Origin: Strix aluco
Lineage: Eukaryota > Chordata > Aves > Strigiformes > Strigidae
DNA length: 64,000 nucleotides
Direction of reading: 5' to 3'
NCBI RefSeq assembly: GCF_031877795.1
Contig: NC_133946.1
Coordinates: 10,701,144-10,765,143 of the forward strand
Positions 23,101 through 32,339 of the stretch are shown one piece after another (positions within the stretch are counted from its first letter, which is position 1; each line of letters starts with the position of its first letter). Made by a program: the position numbers and the translations under genes. The notes beneath the pieces were generated by a model. That model had not been told where the DNA came from and searched no databases. It worked only from the letters and a program-made list of their open reading frames with translations.

Positions 23101-24028
23101 CAAATCTTGCTGGGGGGAGCGAGGGGGCTACACCGGCACCACCGGGATGTGGCAACCGGTGCCACAGCCCCAGCGAGAGGAGACGAAGTGCCTCGCTCGG
23201 AGCAGGCCAGGGCTGGACCCTCCCCTGCGCGGGGACAAGGGACATGGTCAGGAGAGGGGGTTTTTGGTGGCACCAGCAGCCGCCAGCGGGTCTGGCCACG
23301 CTTTGCTGCTCACTGTGTCACGGCAGACTGAGCCACCGGGGCCCCTTGTCCCCTCCTGGCCTTGACGTCTGCGGCTGGCACATCCCCCCGACACCGACTG
23401 CCGCGGGGAGCTGGGGCGGGAGGAGGCGGTGGTCGCGGTTCTTTAATTCCCGTTACAATAAAGATCCGCGCTGACGCCCGCCCTGCGCCTCTCCTCTCCG
23501 TGCACAACGCGATGCCGGGGTGCTGCGGGGACAAGTGGGGTGCTGGCACCCCCAAACACCCGCAGCAGGGGTTGAGCACGGCTCCGGCTCAGCTCACGGC
23601 AGCCGTGGCATCGTGGCCGGGCTGGCGGCTTTAGCCGAGGGGTCTGGGATCAGCCCGTTTTTGGGGTGACACAGCCCCTCGGAGTGATGTGACAGGGGAG
23701 TGCGGGGCTGGGGACACCCCCTAAGCCCCACGGATTCCGCCGGGCTGGGCCAGACCATCGTCCCCCCCGTGATTTTGGGTAAGTCATGGCGATGGGGACG
23801 TGTCCCTGCCGTGGCAGAGCCACGTCCCGGTGCTGCACAGGACCAGCTCACACCTGCCCCGCTGCCCACCCTGTCCCCATCCCTTGTCCCCCCCTCCCCA
23901 GCCCTGTGCCACCCTCAGCCCCGCCTCACAGCCCCTCTCTCCCCTCACAGAAGAAGATCTTGATCATGATATGCTGCATCGTCCTCATCATCATCTTGGC
24001 TGCCAGCATTGGGAGCATCTTCGCCTGA
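17123..24028 (+). CDS. STX3: Syntaxin-3, plasma-membrane t-SNARE with two alternative C-termini
   Basis: Syntaxin-3 is the Qa-SNARE of apical membranes and of ribbon synapses. Shared exons are 17123-17152, 18618-18698, 18782-18881, 18982-19056, 19181-19248, 19844-19952, 20277-20350 and 20460-20594. They code the N-peptide, Habc helices and the first half of the SNARE helix up to the zero-layer Gln (…LVENQ). Two 111-nt exons then offer alternative second halves of the SNARE helix: 21456-21566 and 21678-21788. Two terminal exons offer alternative membrane anchors: 22304-22393 (ending SVGLNKK) and 23951-24028 (ending SIGSIFA). The first exon of each pair gives 290 aa of the STX3A type; the second of each gives the STX3B type known from mammalian retina. 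All junctions keep frame. Several introns are packed with minisatellites. Confidence 0.95.
17180..17480. repeat. G-rich minisatellite, STX3 intron 1
   Basis: Imperfect tandem copies of a unit with GGGGATGGGGGG, CCCTGAGACCCC and ATGGTGGATGG words, about 40-60 bases long. G-runs on the coding strand could form G-quadruplexes in the nascent transcript. Confidence 0.6.
19330..19843. repeat. Minisatellite, STX3 intron 5
   Basis: Tandem variants of a unit containing CCTGTCCCC, GGGACATGCCA and TGGGGTGTCCC fill most of the intron and run to the acceptor of exon 19844-19952. Confidence 0.65.
19965..20255. repeat. GC-box tandem repeat, STX3 intron 6
   Basis: About six units of 45-60 bases each carry CCCGCCCCTTTGGGAAAGTG followed by GGCGGGGCC or GTGGAG variants and a CAGACCCC word. 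Each unit therefore holds one or two Sp1-like GC boxes. The array almost fills the intron between exons 19844-19952 and 20277-20350. Confidence 0.75.
20600..21065. repeat. Minisatellite with ~77-bp higher-order period, STX3 intron 8
   Basis: Units built on GGGACAGGCAGGGACGAGCA and GGGACCTGTGCAAGGGCTG alternate. The word TGCATGGG recurs at 20771 and 20848, and the following GTGGCATGG word keeps a spacing of about 77-78 bases. It opens long antisense frames that are not genes. Confidence 0.8.
21456..21566 (+). other. STX3: STX3 alternative exon 9a (STX3A SNARE half)
   Basis: This phase-0 exon of 37 codons starts [20 protein letters not shown] and ends …QYQGQARK. It resembles the mammalian STX3A exon (GELLDNIELNV type). 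Good acceptor (CCCCCAG) and donor (GTGGGT). Confidence 0.85.
21678..21788 (+). other. STX3: STX3 alternative exon 9b (STX3B SNARE half)
   Basis: This exon has the same length and phase as exon 9a and lies 111 bases downstream of it. It codes [20 protein letters not shown] to KYQSEARR, like STX3B and close to the syntaxin-1 sequence at the same place. Using both exons would keep frame but double half of the SNARE helix, so the two are presumably mutually exclusive. Confidence 0.88.
21795..22065. repeat. CCCCCAGCCACC-type minisatellite, STX3 intron
   Basis: Imperfect tandem copies of words such as CCCCAGCCACCCCTCATGTC lie just downstream of exon 9b. Confidence 0.65.
22304..22393 (+). other. 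STX3: STX3 terminal exon 10a (STX3A membrane anchor)
   Basis: It codes [20 protein letters not shown] followed by GLSVGLNKK and stop, a single hydrophobic anchor like that of STX3A. The acceptor is CCCCTCCAG. It is followed by about 1.1 kb of 3'UTR to the poly(A) signal at 23457. Confidence 0.9.
23457..23462 (+). terminator. STX3: Poly(A) signal AATAAA for the STX3A-type transcript
   Basis: A canonical hexamer about 1.06 kb after the exon 10a stop codon and upstream of exon 10b, so its use would exclude exon 10b. Confidence 0.65.
23951..24028 (+). other. STX3: STX3 terminal exon 10b (STX3B membrane anchor)
   Basis: It codes [20 protein letters not shown] then GSIFA and stop. The paired cysteines in the anchor and the short end match STX3B and syntaxin-1 rather than STX3A. 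The acceptor is CCCTCACAG. Confidence 0.88.
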
Positions 24029-24729
24029 GACCCCCCCACCCGCTGCCCTCCAGGTGACCGCAGTTGGGGGGCAGTTGGGGTCCCTGCTACCACCCCACTC
24101 CCGGGGAGTAGGTTGGGGCCTCGGTGGGGTTAATCCGGGTGGGATTCACCCCCCTCGGACTTGCCAGCGTCCCCTTAAGATGCCGGCACAGACCGGGCGT
24201 CCCCCGGCAGCCACATCGGGGAGGGATGGGAGCCACATCCCCTTCCTCATCTTCGCCTCATCTTCCTCCCCGTTGCAGGTGGCCTTCACCCCTCCTGCCC
24301 CCGCATCGCCCGGATGATCCCGCCTGCGGCTCCGGCCATTGGAGAGACCCCGACCGCCAGCTCCCGGGACCCTCCTGCCAAGCCCTCGGTCCCCAGAGCC
24401 CCCAAGGACATCCCTCGCGTCCCTGGAGGAGTGGAGACCACCTGCCCCGCTCCCCAATTCCCTCCCACCAATGCCCCAACGTCCCCCCTCGCTCCCCATC
24501 CTCTCTTTGGCCGACGGTCAGCAGCCTCTGCGTCAAAGCAGCCCCCTCCTCGGCGGCACAGAGCGGCCGCGTTCCTCCCCGGGGCAGTGTGCGGGCGACG
24601 TAGAGGATTCTGCCTGGCTCGGGGTGGAAGGAGGAACCTTTCCCCTCGCTCAAGAGCTCATCTGCGGCGACTTCTTCACCTCGCCGGCTCTTCGGATGCG
24701 CAGCCGCCTCCACCGGAGTCTTCCTCCTC

Positions 24730-24735
24730 AATAAA
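24730..24735 (+). terminator. STX3: Poly(A) signal AATAAA for the STX3B-type transcript
   Basis: A canonical hexamer about 700 bases after the exon 10b stop. The 3' end would fall about 100 bases from the convergent MRPL16 3' end. Confidence 0.65.
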
Positions 24736-24880
24736 GAGATCACCCACGCTCTGCTGCGTGTCTCAGCGGTGGGAAACAAGCCCTGCTGCGTTCATCACCT
24801 CCGCGACGCTCCTGGCCCCGTGTTTGCACCTCCAAAAAAAAAAAAACCCACAGCGGCCGACGTAGGTTCTTGGGGGAAGG

Positions 24881-24886
24881 TTTAAT
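24881..24886 (-). terminator. MRPL16: MRPL16 poly(A) signal ATTAAA
   Basis: TTTAAT on the plus strand reads ATTAAA in the MRPL16 sense, 28 bases after its stop codon. This gives a very short 3'UTR. Confidence 0.6.
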
Positions 24887-24913
24887 TAAAGCAGCCCCCT
24901 CCCCAGCTGCTCG

Positions 24914-27460
24914 TTAAATTCGGTGTTTCAGGAAGAATTTGCCCCAGTAGCGTCCCTTTAGCCGCAGGTCGTAGGGGCTGAGGTACTTGCGCATCCCCAG
25001 CATGTTGGCGGTGACGATGCGCTCAAAGGTCCAGGGGTTTTGGTTGTTGAGTTTCTTCTCCTCTTCCTCCCGCCGCATCTGCTCGAGGCTCTGGCGGCTG
25101 ACGGGGATGGCGGGGAAGGGCAGTTTCATGGCCACCTGCTTGAGGAAGGGTTTCACCTCCTCAAACTCGCAGCGCCCGCCTACCTCCACCACCAATCGCC
25201 CGCTCTTCACCGCCGTCACGTAGTGATCGATGGGGCCCTTCCCGCCCCCCATGCGGTGCCCCAGGCTCTTTCGCGTCACCGGTTTGTAAGGGGCCGGCAC
25301 ACGCCAGATGGCAAACATGGTCTTGGGGTCCATGTTGCGGCCGATGGTCAGGCGGATCATCTCGAAGTGGCCCCAGTGGAGGTAACCACCCCCCATGGCC
25401 TGTGGGGGGAAGGACAGGGCACCTCAGGGATGAGCTGGGGGGGGACGAGGGGGACAGAGGTTCCCCTGTCCTGCCCTGTGCCACCAGCCAACTCCACACC
25501 CTTTACACGTGCTTTTGGGGGGTGAAACTGCCTCACTGAGGACACCTCACAGAATCATCTGGGTTGGAAAAGCCCTTGAAGATCATCCAGTCCAACCATG
25601 AACCTCACCCTGACCGTTCTCAACTCCACCAGATCCCTCAGCGCTGGGTCAACCCCACTCTTCAACCCCTCCAGGGATGGGGACTCCACCCCTGCCCTGG
25701 GCAGCCCATTCCAACGCCCAACAACCCCTTCTGCAAAGAAATCCTTCCTAAGAGCCAGTCTGACCCTGCCCTGGTGCAGCTTGAGGCCATTCCCTCTTGT
25801 CCTGTCGCTTGTTCCTTGGGTCAAGAGACTCATCCCCCCTCTCTGCACCCTCCTTTCAGGGAGTTGTAGAGGGCCATGAGGTCTCCCCTCAGCCTCCTCT
25901 TCTCCAGACTAAACCCCCCCAGTTCCCTCAGCCGCTCCCCATCAGACCTGTGCTCCAGACCCTGCACCAGCTCCGTTGCCCTTCTCTGGACACGCTCGAG
26001 TCATTCAATGGCCTTTTTGGAGTGAGGGGCCCAAAACTGAACCCAGTCATCGAGGGGCGGCCTCACCAGTGCCGAGTACAGGGGTAAGATCCCTTCCCTG
26101 TCCCTGCTGGCCACGCTATTGCTGATACAAGCCAGGATGCCACTGGCCTTCTTGGCCACCTGGGCACACTGCTGGCTCATGTTCAGCCGGCTGGCAATCA
26201 ACCCCCCCAGGTCCCTCTCTGACTGGCAGCTCTCCAGCCACTCCTCCCCAGGCCTGTAGCGCTGCTGGGGGTTGTTGTGGCCCAAGGGCAGAACCCGGCA
26301 TTTGGCCTTAGTGAAACTCCCCCAGTTGCCCTCAGCCCATCGCTCCAGCCTGTCCAGGTCTCTCTGCAGAGCCTCCCTGCCCTCGAGCACATCAACACTC
26401 CCACCCAACTGGGTGTTGTCTGCAAACTGACTGAGGGTGCACTTGATCCCCTCGTCTAGATCATCAATAAAACTTATCACCTTAAAGCTGCCTTTCTAAT
26501 TTAAGCTCGGTATTATGATCCTTATCCCCTCACTGGGGAAAGCAGAGCCGTTCCTGACAGAGGTAGCTCAGTTAATCCAGGTTTTCGGAGCCAGTTTAGC
26601 ACCAGTCCCCTCTGGTTGCTGCTTTGTTCGGGAGTTTTCACCCTCCACGGGAGGGCTCAGCACCAAACAGGGGTCTCCAGTGTGGGGGAGCCCACTCCTG
26701 CACGCTCCCCACCTCCTTGCCCAGGCTGCCCAAACGCAGTCCCCGACCCCTCTGTGCTTCTCCCCCCAGCTCCGGCTGGGCCCGTCCCGCTCACCAGGAT
26801 CCCGTACTGGCCCTGGGTGAACTCGGTGGCCTCCTGGGAGGGGCCGCGGATGTCACGCAGCTGCCGGGGCTCCCGCTTGACCTTGGGCACCGCCGGGACC
26901 TTTTCCATGAACTTCAGCTTCGTCTTCTCGGGGAAGACGATACCTGCCAGGGGACACACACGTGAGGGTCACCGGCCCCGGGACACCCCGGTTCAGGGGG
27001 ACACGGGCAGCAGCAGATCGAGGCGGGGGGTGTACCCGCCATCCCCGTGGGGGTTTCTTTCCCCCTCGTGCACCCCCTTACCGCTGTAGTCCGAGGGCAG
27101 CGCGTATTTCTTGAGGCCTGCCCGGGGAACGGCGACGCCGCCGGCACCTGGGGGACAGAGCGGGGGCTCAGAGCGGCGCCTGATGCACCGGGAGGGGGGG
27201 CCCGGGGGCTTCGGGATCCCCCCACGGCCACCACAGCTGGTCGGGGAGTCCCGGACTCCCAACCCCCCCCTCCCCCGTTAACGCGGGGCCCGGGAGTCCC
27301 GATACCGGCGCACCCCCGCTCTGGCACACAGGCACCCAGTCCCGCTCGCCCCGGGCTACCCTGACCCTGCCCAGGGCAAGCGGCGGCCCCGCGGGGCGCT
27401 GCCCGGGCTGCCCTGACCTCCTCCGGCCAGGAGCGGCCGCGGCAGCCGCCATCGCCACAT
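24914..27460 (-). CDS. MRPL16: Mitochondrial ribosomal protein L16
   Basis: This is a component of the large mitochondrial ribosomal subunit, related to bacterial L16 near the peptidyl-transferase centre. Exons are 27418-27460, 27082-27147, 26795-26943 and 24914-25399. They join in frame to 247 aa (human 251). The start [14 protein letters not shown] matches the mammalian MWRLL start and has the Arg-rich look of a mitochondrial targeting peptide. An in-frame upstream ATG at 27544 is less likely. The L16 core carries [10 protein letters not shown], the [20 protein letters not shown] region, [13 protein letters not shown] and [10 protein letters not shown] 5'-truncated CR1 (25547-26469) occupies the intron before the last exon. 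Confidence 0.95.
25547..26469 (-). mobile_element. CR1 LINE, 5'-truncated (~920 bp), MRPL16 intron 3
   Basis: It runs from the CR1 3' end at 25547 back to the RT-domain region coding [20 protein letters not shown], where it breaks off in TTTATTGATGATC. The RT site reads FADN, where active elements have a/ADD-type site, so this copy is inactive. The coding part is identical in translation over about 159 residues to the plus-strand copy at 32340-33722. Confidence 0.93.
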
Positions 27461-27479
27461 CGCCGAGCCGCGCCGCCGC

Positions 27480-27600
27480 CGCCCGGAAGTGCCCGGAGAG
27501 CGCCGCCATGGGCCCGCCCCCCGCTGCCGCCCGGCGGGGGGCACTTCCGGTAGCGCGGCCCGTCACTTCCGGCGCACCCCGGAAACGCGGAGGGAAACAT
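27480..27600 (-). promoter_or_regulatory. MRPL16: MRPL16 promoter with ETS motifs
   Basis: This CpG-rich, TATA-less segment holds three ETS/GABP-type motifs: CGGAAGT at 27484-27490, and CTTCCGG at 27544-27550 and 27566-27572. GABP-type sites are common in genes for mitochondrial ribosomal proteins. Binding is inferred. Confidence 0.6.
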
Positions 27601-27869
27601 TAGTTCCGGGGGGAATCCCTCCGCAGTGTCGCCCCCGGTCCCTCACCCCGGGGCGGGGTCCCCACGGGCAGGACACTCCCCCCGCCTCGGTGTCCCGCCG
27701 AGGCGCCCACGTCTCTCCCAGGGCCTGCCCCAACCGTCCTCCCAAGGCCTGGTCCCCACGGAGGGGCCCGGCCCTGTGTCCCCCCAGGGGTGGAGGGGCG
27801 CGGGGAGCTGCTCCCTCAGACACACCCGGGGCTGAGCTCAAATGGCTCCTCACTGCTGGTGTCGAGCAG
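27601..27869. other. GC-rich spacer upstream of MRPL16
   Basis: It holds CpG-rich unique sequence between the MRPL16 promoter and the LTR-like element. No gene or repeat was recognised. Confidence 0.4.
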
Positions 27870-27871
27870 CG

Positions 27872-28463
27872 GCGTGTGCCCGCTGTGCGATAACCCGGCT
27901 TAACACGCCCAGGAGAGACACTCAGTTTATTCAGGCCTGGGCGCTCAGGGGGCTTTTCCACAAGTCAAGCGCCCCAACAGCAGGTTTCACCCTCCTTTTG
28001 TACACAAAATCAGAAGTTAGTACTTTCCCAGACACACCTATTAGATACTGATTGGTTAGTGATTAACCCACAATCATAAGAGGGGCTTCCATAAGGCTTC
28101 TCCACATGCTCAGGGGAAGGGTCTTAACCTGGGCAGGGGTCTTTTTGACCTGGGGGTGTGGGTTTTGTATTAAAATGAAAGTAGTTCACTTTCAAGACTC
28201 TCCAAAGTTAGTTTCATTGCCAAGTTAAGTAATCCCAGAGGTTCACTTTTATGGTCCAGGATGTTCTGCTTATTGTCTAGGGTTTGGAGATCAAAGCTGC
28301 TTCTTAATAAACTCCTTAACAATAATCAAGGTTAGCTCAACCACGATTCCAAGCCTTGTTCGCCCAGGTTTTGAAACCTCATAATTGTCCCCATAAGTGC
28401 ATTAACTATGACTACTAGCACAATTATTAGCCATGGCTACTAGCAAATGCAAAGTGTACTACA
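27872..28463 (-). mobile_element. Solo-LTR-like fossil, probably of an endogenous retrovirus
   Basis: This AT-richer island stands out from its GC-rich flanks. Read on the minus strand it starts TGTAGTACAC and has the parts of an LTR in order: a CCAAT box within AACCAATCAG, an AT-rich TATA-like core and a poly(A) hexamer AATAAA (27926-27931 on the plus strand). A GT-rich tail ends near a CA. A short imperfect flanking repeat (GCAATGA type) may be a target-site duplication. No internal viral genes are present, so it would be a solo LTR. The family is uncertain, possibly ERVL-like. It looks old. Its position about 50 bases after the stop of the next gene is discussed under findings. Confidence 0.55.
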
Positions 28464-28512
28464 TCATTGCCACCACAGTGGTCCCGGCAGCGCCAGGCGT
28501 CCCTCGGTGTCT

Positions 28513-30797
28513 TCAGTAGGTGCTGAAGATGGCCTCGATGTGCTCCCCGTCGTGCGGCTTGTAGGTACCGACCCCTGCGGCGGAGGGACAGGCGTGAGGC
28601 CGGGATGTCGTGTCCCCCAGCACGCTTCCCCCGTGTCCCCCACCCCGGGCTGCTCACCTTCTTGGAGGGCCTTCCCACCGCTGAGGAACTGCCAGTAGGT
28701 CCTGTCATTCGAGTTGGCAGCCAACCCGTGGATGGAGACCACCATGGGCCCCCAGGATGTCTGCTCTGTCTGGAAGCTACCGGGGAGGTGGGTGGGCTTG
28801 GGGCTCGGTGGGGGGTGCCACAGCGCCCCCCTCAGCCCCTCTGGTTCTCACCTAAAGATTTTGGGTTTCTCTGCCTCCGCTGCCTGCAGCACCTTGAGCA
28901 GCGTGGAGCCGCTCGGGACCCGCACTGAGGTGGTGTAGCTGAAGTGCTTTCCCTGCAGCTTGTTGATGATGGAGTAGTGCACCTCGATGGTGGGTGCTGG
29001 GAGAGGAGAGAGGTAGGATGGGTGCCCGGCACACTGCCACGGGGCATCATCCCCACGGGGGCTGGGGGTGCTCCGGGTGGGAGCAGCTGAACCTTTGTGA
29101 ACCCCGGTTGTACCCAGATTTGGGGACAGGGACGGCTGCAAGCTTGGGTACATACTGGTTTTGGTGCAGTCCAGGCTAGCGGCTTCCAGGTAGGATCTGC
29201 CCACGAGGGCAGGCAGGACCTGGGCGATGGCTATGGGCAACTGGTAGTCATGTTTGTACACCACGGAGAAGGCCTGGGCACAGTCCCACTCCCGTGGGGC
29301 GTAAAACTTGCCCGTGGCCTGCAGCGCCTGCGGAGGAGGTGGGAGACAGCATGAGCAGCCTCAGGACTGGGACTGGGTGGCTATGGTGCTGCAGCTCCCC
29401 CCCTCCCCATACCTGCAGGGCCAGTCCCGTGCTGTAGATGTTCCCGATCATGCCATGGCCCTTCTCCTGCTCGTCCAGGAAGCCATTGGTCACGGTTGAC
29501 AGTGCCTCCCAGAGCAGCTCCCGCACGTCACGGAGGTCCGTGTGGCTGTACGCGCATGCCATCGCCAGCGCCGCCACGGCATGGGTGTCTGCGGGATCCC
29601 GGGGTCACCACCAAGCCCGTTGGCAAGAACAGGGACATGGCAAGTGGAGGGGACACAGTGGGGCCGCAGAGATTCCTTACCCACATCGAGGTGGCTGTCG
29701 GGGCTCAGCACCCGCTTGGCCAGGATCACGGATGCCCCTTGGTAGCCACCTGCCTTTGTCAGGCACAGGCTCAGGGCATCCAGGCTCACGCTGTACAGGG
29801 TGGTCTTCGGGATGCCCTCCACCTCTGCAAAGCAAAGTGCGGCAAGCTGACGGGGGCTGGGATGCAGGGAGGGAGATTGTCACCCCCCAGCCCTCCCTCC
29901 ACAGCATCCCAGAATCATCTGGGTTGGAAAAGCCCTTGAAGATCATCCAGTCCAACCATGAACCTCACCCTGACCGTTCTCAACTCCACCAGATCCCTCA
30001 GCGCTGGGTCAACCCCACTCTTCAACCCCTCCAGGGATGGGGACTCCCCCCCTGCCCTGGGCAGCCCATTCCAACGCCCAACAACCCCTTCTGGGGTGAA
30101 ATACTCCCTCATAGCCAGCCCAGCGTACCCAGGCTGGCCACCTCCTCGTCTGTTTTCTCCTGCAGGATGCGGAGGAGGTCGATGTTCTGCCCCAGGGCCT
30201 GGACATGCTGGGGATTCTCACAGGAGGAGATGAGGGCGAGCACATACAGAGCCACCTCTCCCGAGGTCATGTCTGTGGGGACAAGAGAGCAGCCGGGGCA
30301 CATGGGGGGCCAGGATGTGGCACCCCCATCCGCGGCCAGGGTGGAGAGAATTGGCAGTGCCAACCCTGTGGTACCAGGTCCGCTGGGACCAGGTGCCGTG
30401 GCAGGAGTGCACCCCCCACCCCTCCCTACCTTTCTGGGCTCTCTTCACGGCTTCCTTCTCTATCTCGTGCAGCAGCTGCTTGTGGGTGATACTGCCGGTG
30501 GCCCCGGCCAGGTTCATGGCCAGCAGGACACTGGGGTTCGGTGGCTCATCCGTCTTGACAGAGTCCTCCAAATGTCGCAGCATCTTGGAGACCACATGGT
30601 GCGAGGCGACTGGAAGGAGAGGGACCAGGCACTCGTAGTGGGAGGTCACCCCATGTCCCCTTCACGCAGCCCCTCGCAAGGCCACCGGTCTCACTCCCAG
30701 TGCCTCCACGGGAGGGCTGACACTCACCGCAGTTGTGGGCGACCGTGCTGCCTGCCAGGGCAAGCAGGACCCCGATGCTGAAAGCCACGCCAAGCAT
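28513..30797 (-). CDS. CBLIF/TCN1: Secreted cobalamin-binding protein (intrinsic factor/transcobalamin-1 family)
   Basis: Proteins of this family bind vitamin B12 in secretions and carry it to uptake receptors. Nine exons, 30728-30797, 30430-30609, 30129-30272, 29681-29824, 29413-29588, 29156-29327, 28852-28996, 28658-28776 and 28513-28574, join in frame to 403 aa (human intrinsic factor 417). It starts with a signal peptide (MLGVAFSIGVLLALAGSTVA). The alpha/alpha barrel follows, with PNPSVLLAMNLAGA, GEVALYVLALISSC, DTHAVAALAMAC and MIGNIYSTGLALQ, all family hallmarks. The C-terminal beta domain has EVHYSIINKLQGKHF, SWGPMVVSIHGLAAN and RTYWQFLSGG, and ends EHIEAIFSTY. Position next to MRPL16 favours CBLIF/TCN1 over TCN2. 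One-to-one orthology with either cannot be settled here. A CR1 fragment lies against the exon 3 donor. Confidence 0.9.
29908..30117 (-). mobile_element. CR1 LINE, short 3' fragment in intron 3 of the cobalamin-binder gene
   Basis: About 200 bases of CR1 3' end in the gene's sense. Its 5' break (GGCTATGAGGGAGTATTTCA on the minus strand) lies about 11 bases after the splice donor of exon 30129-30272. Confidence 0.88.
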
Positions 30798-31039
30798 CCT
30801 CTCGTCCTCAGGGCAAGCAGGTCCACTCAGGCTGGCAAAGTCCTGTGGGCACTCACTGGTCTCTCTGGGCGTCCTCTCTGCTTTTAACTGTTCCTGGTGC
30901 CCTTCTCCGGTCACCTGCCCTCCCACAGCCGTCCCTGCCAAGCACCACCCGCTTATCTGTGTGCCCAAGGGTTGGAGGATCACGGCTGCAGGGGCAGTGA
31001 TTTTCCATTTGGGGTCACTGAATTCGCAAAAGACTGGTT
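30798..31039 (-). other. Upstream region of the cobalamin-binder gene
   Basis: Unique sequence 5' of the ATG at 30797. It should hold the promoter, but no clear TATA box was seen. Confidence 0.4.
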
Positions 31040-31745
31040 GTACCAATTGGGGCTGGATGGGGGCTCATCCCAGGGTGCTGAAGGAGCTGGTGGGTGTCAC
31101 AGCCGGACGCCCCCTTAAACCTCTAGCCAAGGTTCTGGGTGCCCGGGGAGGTCCCCGCTGGCTGGAAGCTCACCAGCCGTATCCCAGTTCGCAAGAAGGG
31201 GTTGTACTTCCAGGGAACTACAGATCTGTGAGTCTAAACTCAGTTCCTGGAAAAATTATGGAGAATATTAATCTGGGTACTCCCGTAATGCATTTAAAGA
31301 ATTATGCAACCATCAGGCAGAGTCAACATGGGTTGAGGAAGGGAAAGTCCCGTCTAACTGGTTTGGTGTCCTGCTACAATAAGGTCACTCACCTTGTAGA
31401 TGACGGGAAGGCGGTGGATGTTGTTTTTCTGGATTTTAGTAAAGGTTTTGGTCCTGTCCTTCACAGCATCCTTCTGGAGAAGGTGTCCAGCTGTGAGATG
31501 AGCAGGGACAGGGTGCATTGGGTGAGCAACTGGCTGGACGGGGCTCAAAGTGGGGTAGGAAATGGGGCTACATCTGGCTGGAGACCAGTCACTGCCGTTG
31601 ATACCAAACTGGGAGGTGCTGGTGGCTCTCTCGAGGGACAAGAGCCCTGCAGAGGATCTGGCTGGATGGGAAATAGCAGGAAATTTAAGAAGAAATGCTG
31701 GATTCTGCACCTGGGATGGGGTGCACTGGTGGGGAACCTTCCTTA
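31040..31745 (+). mobile_element. Older CR1 LINE fragment with endonuclease-RT linker and RT start
   Basis: Conceptual translation shows CR1 words in order: GAHPRVLKELVG, then GNYRSVSLNSVPGKIME, then GKAVDVVFLDFSKGF and VSNWLDG, then fragments of the later RT region (DTKLGG, CWILHLGWG). It is more diverged than the copies nearby, lacks the 3' end and has internal deletions. Confidence 0.85.
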
Positions 31746-32335
31746 CTGGTGTGGGTGAGCCCGCAGGGGCCACGGTTACGCAGCAGCTCTGCCTCCTGCA
31801 CCGCGCTCTGGGCAGGACATGGGGGCTCGGGGCAAGCTCCGGGTCCACCGACTGGGTCATCTTCTGCCCCAGGCTGCTTGCCACAGGCTACAGGGGTGTC
31901 ATGGGCTCCCAAGGGCTGTGCTCCCATGACCAGCCCGGCCCGTCTCACTGTCCCCACTGTCACCCCTTCCCCTGCTTGCTGCCCCACACCAGAGCCCGGA
32001 GGTGTCTGGGATGGGGAGGGTGGGCTGGGGGTGTCCCCCCTTGTCGCAGCACAGCCCAAGGGACAGGGGTCAGTGCCCTTCTGTGCCTCAGTTTCCCCAC
32101 AGGCTCTGCAGTGGGAAGGTGCCCCAAGAATATGCTCATCACCCTGCCTGTGGCGACTACCCTGATTTTAGGGACCGGAGATTGACCCCCACCTTCTCCA
32201 TCACCCCCCCAGGGCAGGGACAGGGACTGGTGGGGCAACAACCAGGAGCAGGGGAAGGAGCAGAGCTGGAGAAAGGACAGGGATGGAGATGGGGGCTCTT
32301 GATTTGCACCGTGGGAGGAGGAGAGGGAACTGGGC
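31746..32335. other. Spacer between two CR1 copies
   Basis: Unique GC-rich sequence with no gene, exon or repeat that I can recognise. Open frames here lack family motifs. Confidence 0.4.
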
Positions 32336-32339
32336 ATTG

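Noticed and set aside
29438-30781. 447-codon plus-strand open frame across the cobalamin-binder exons
   Set aside because: It is antisense to four well-supported exons and includes CR1 sequence, with no family motif.
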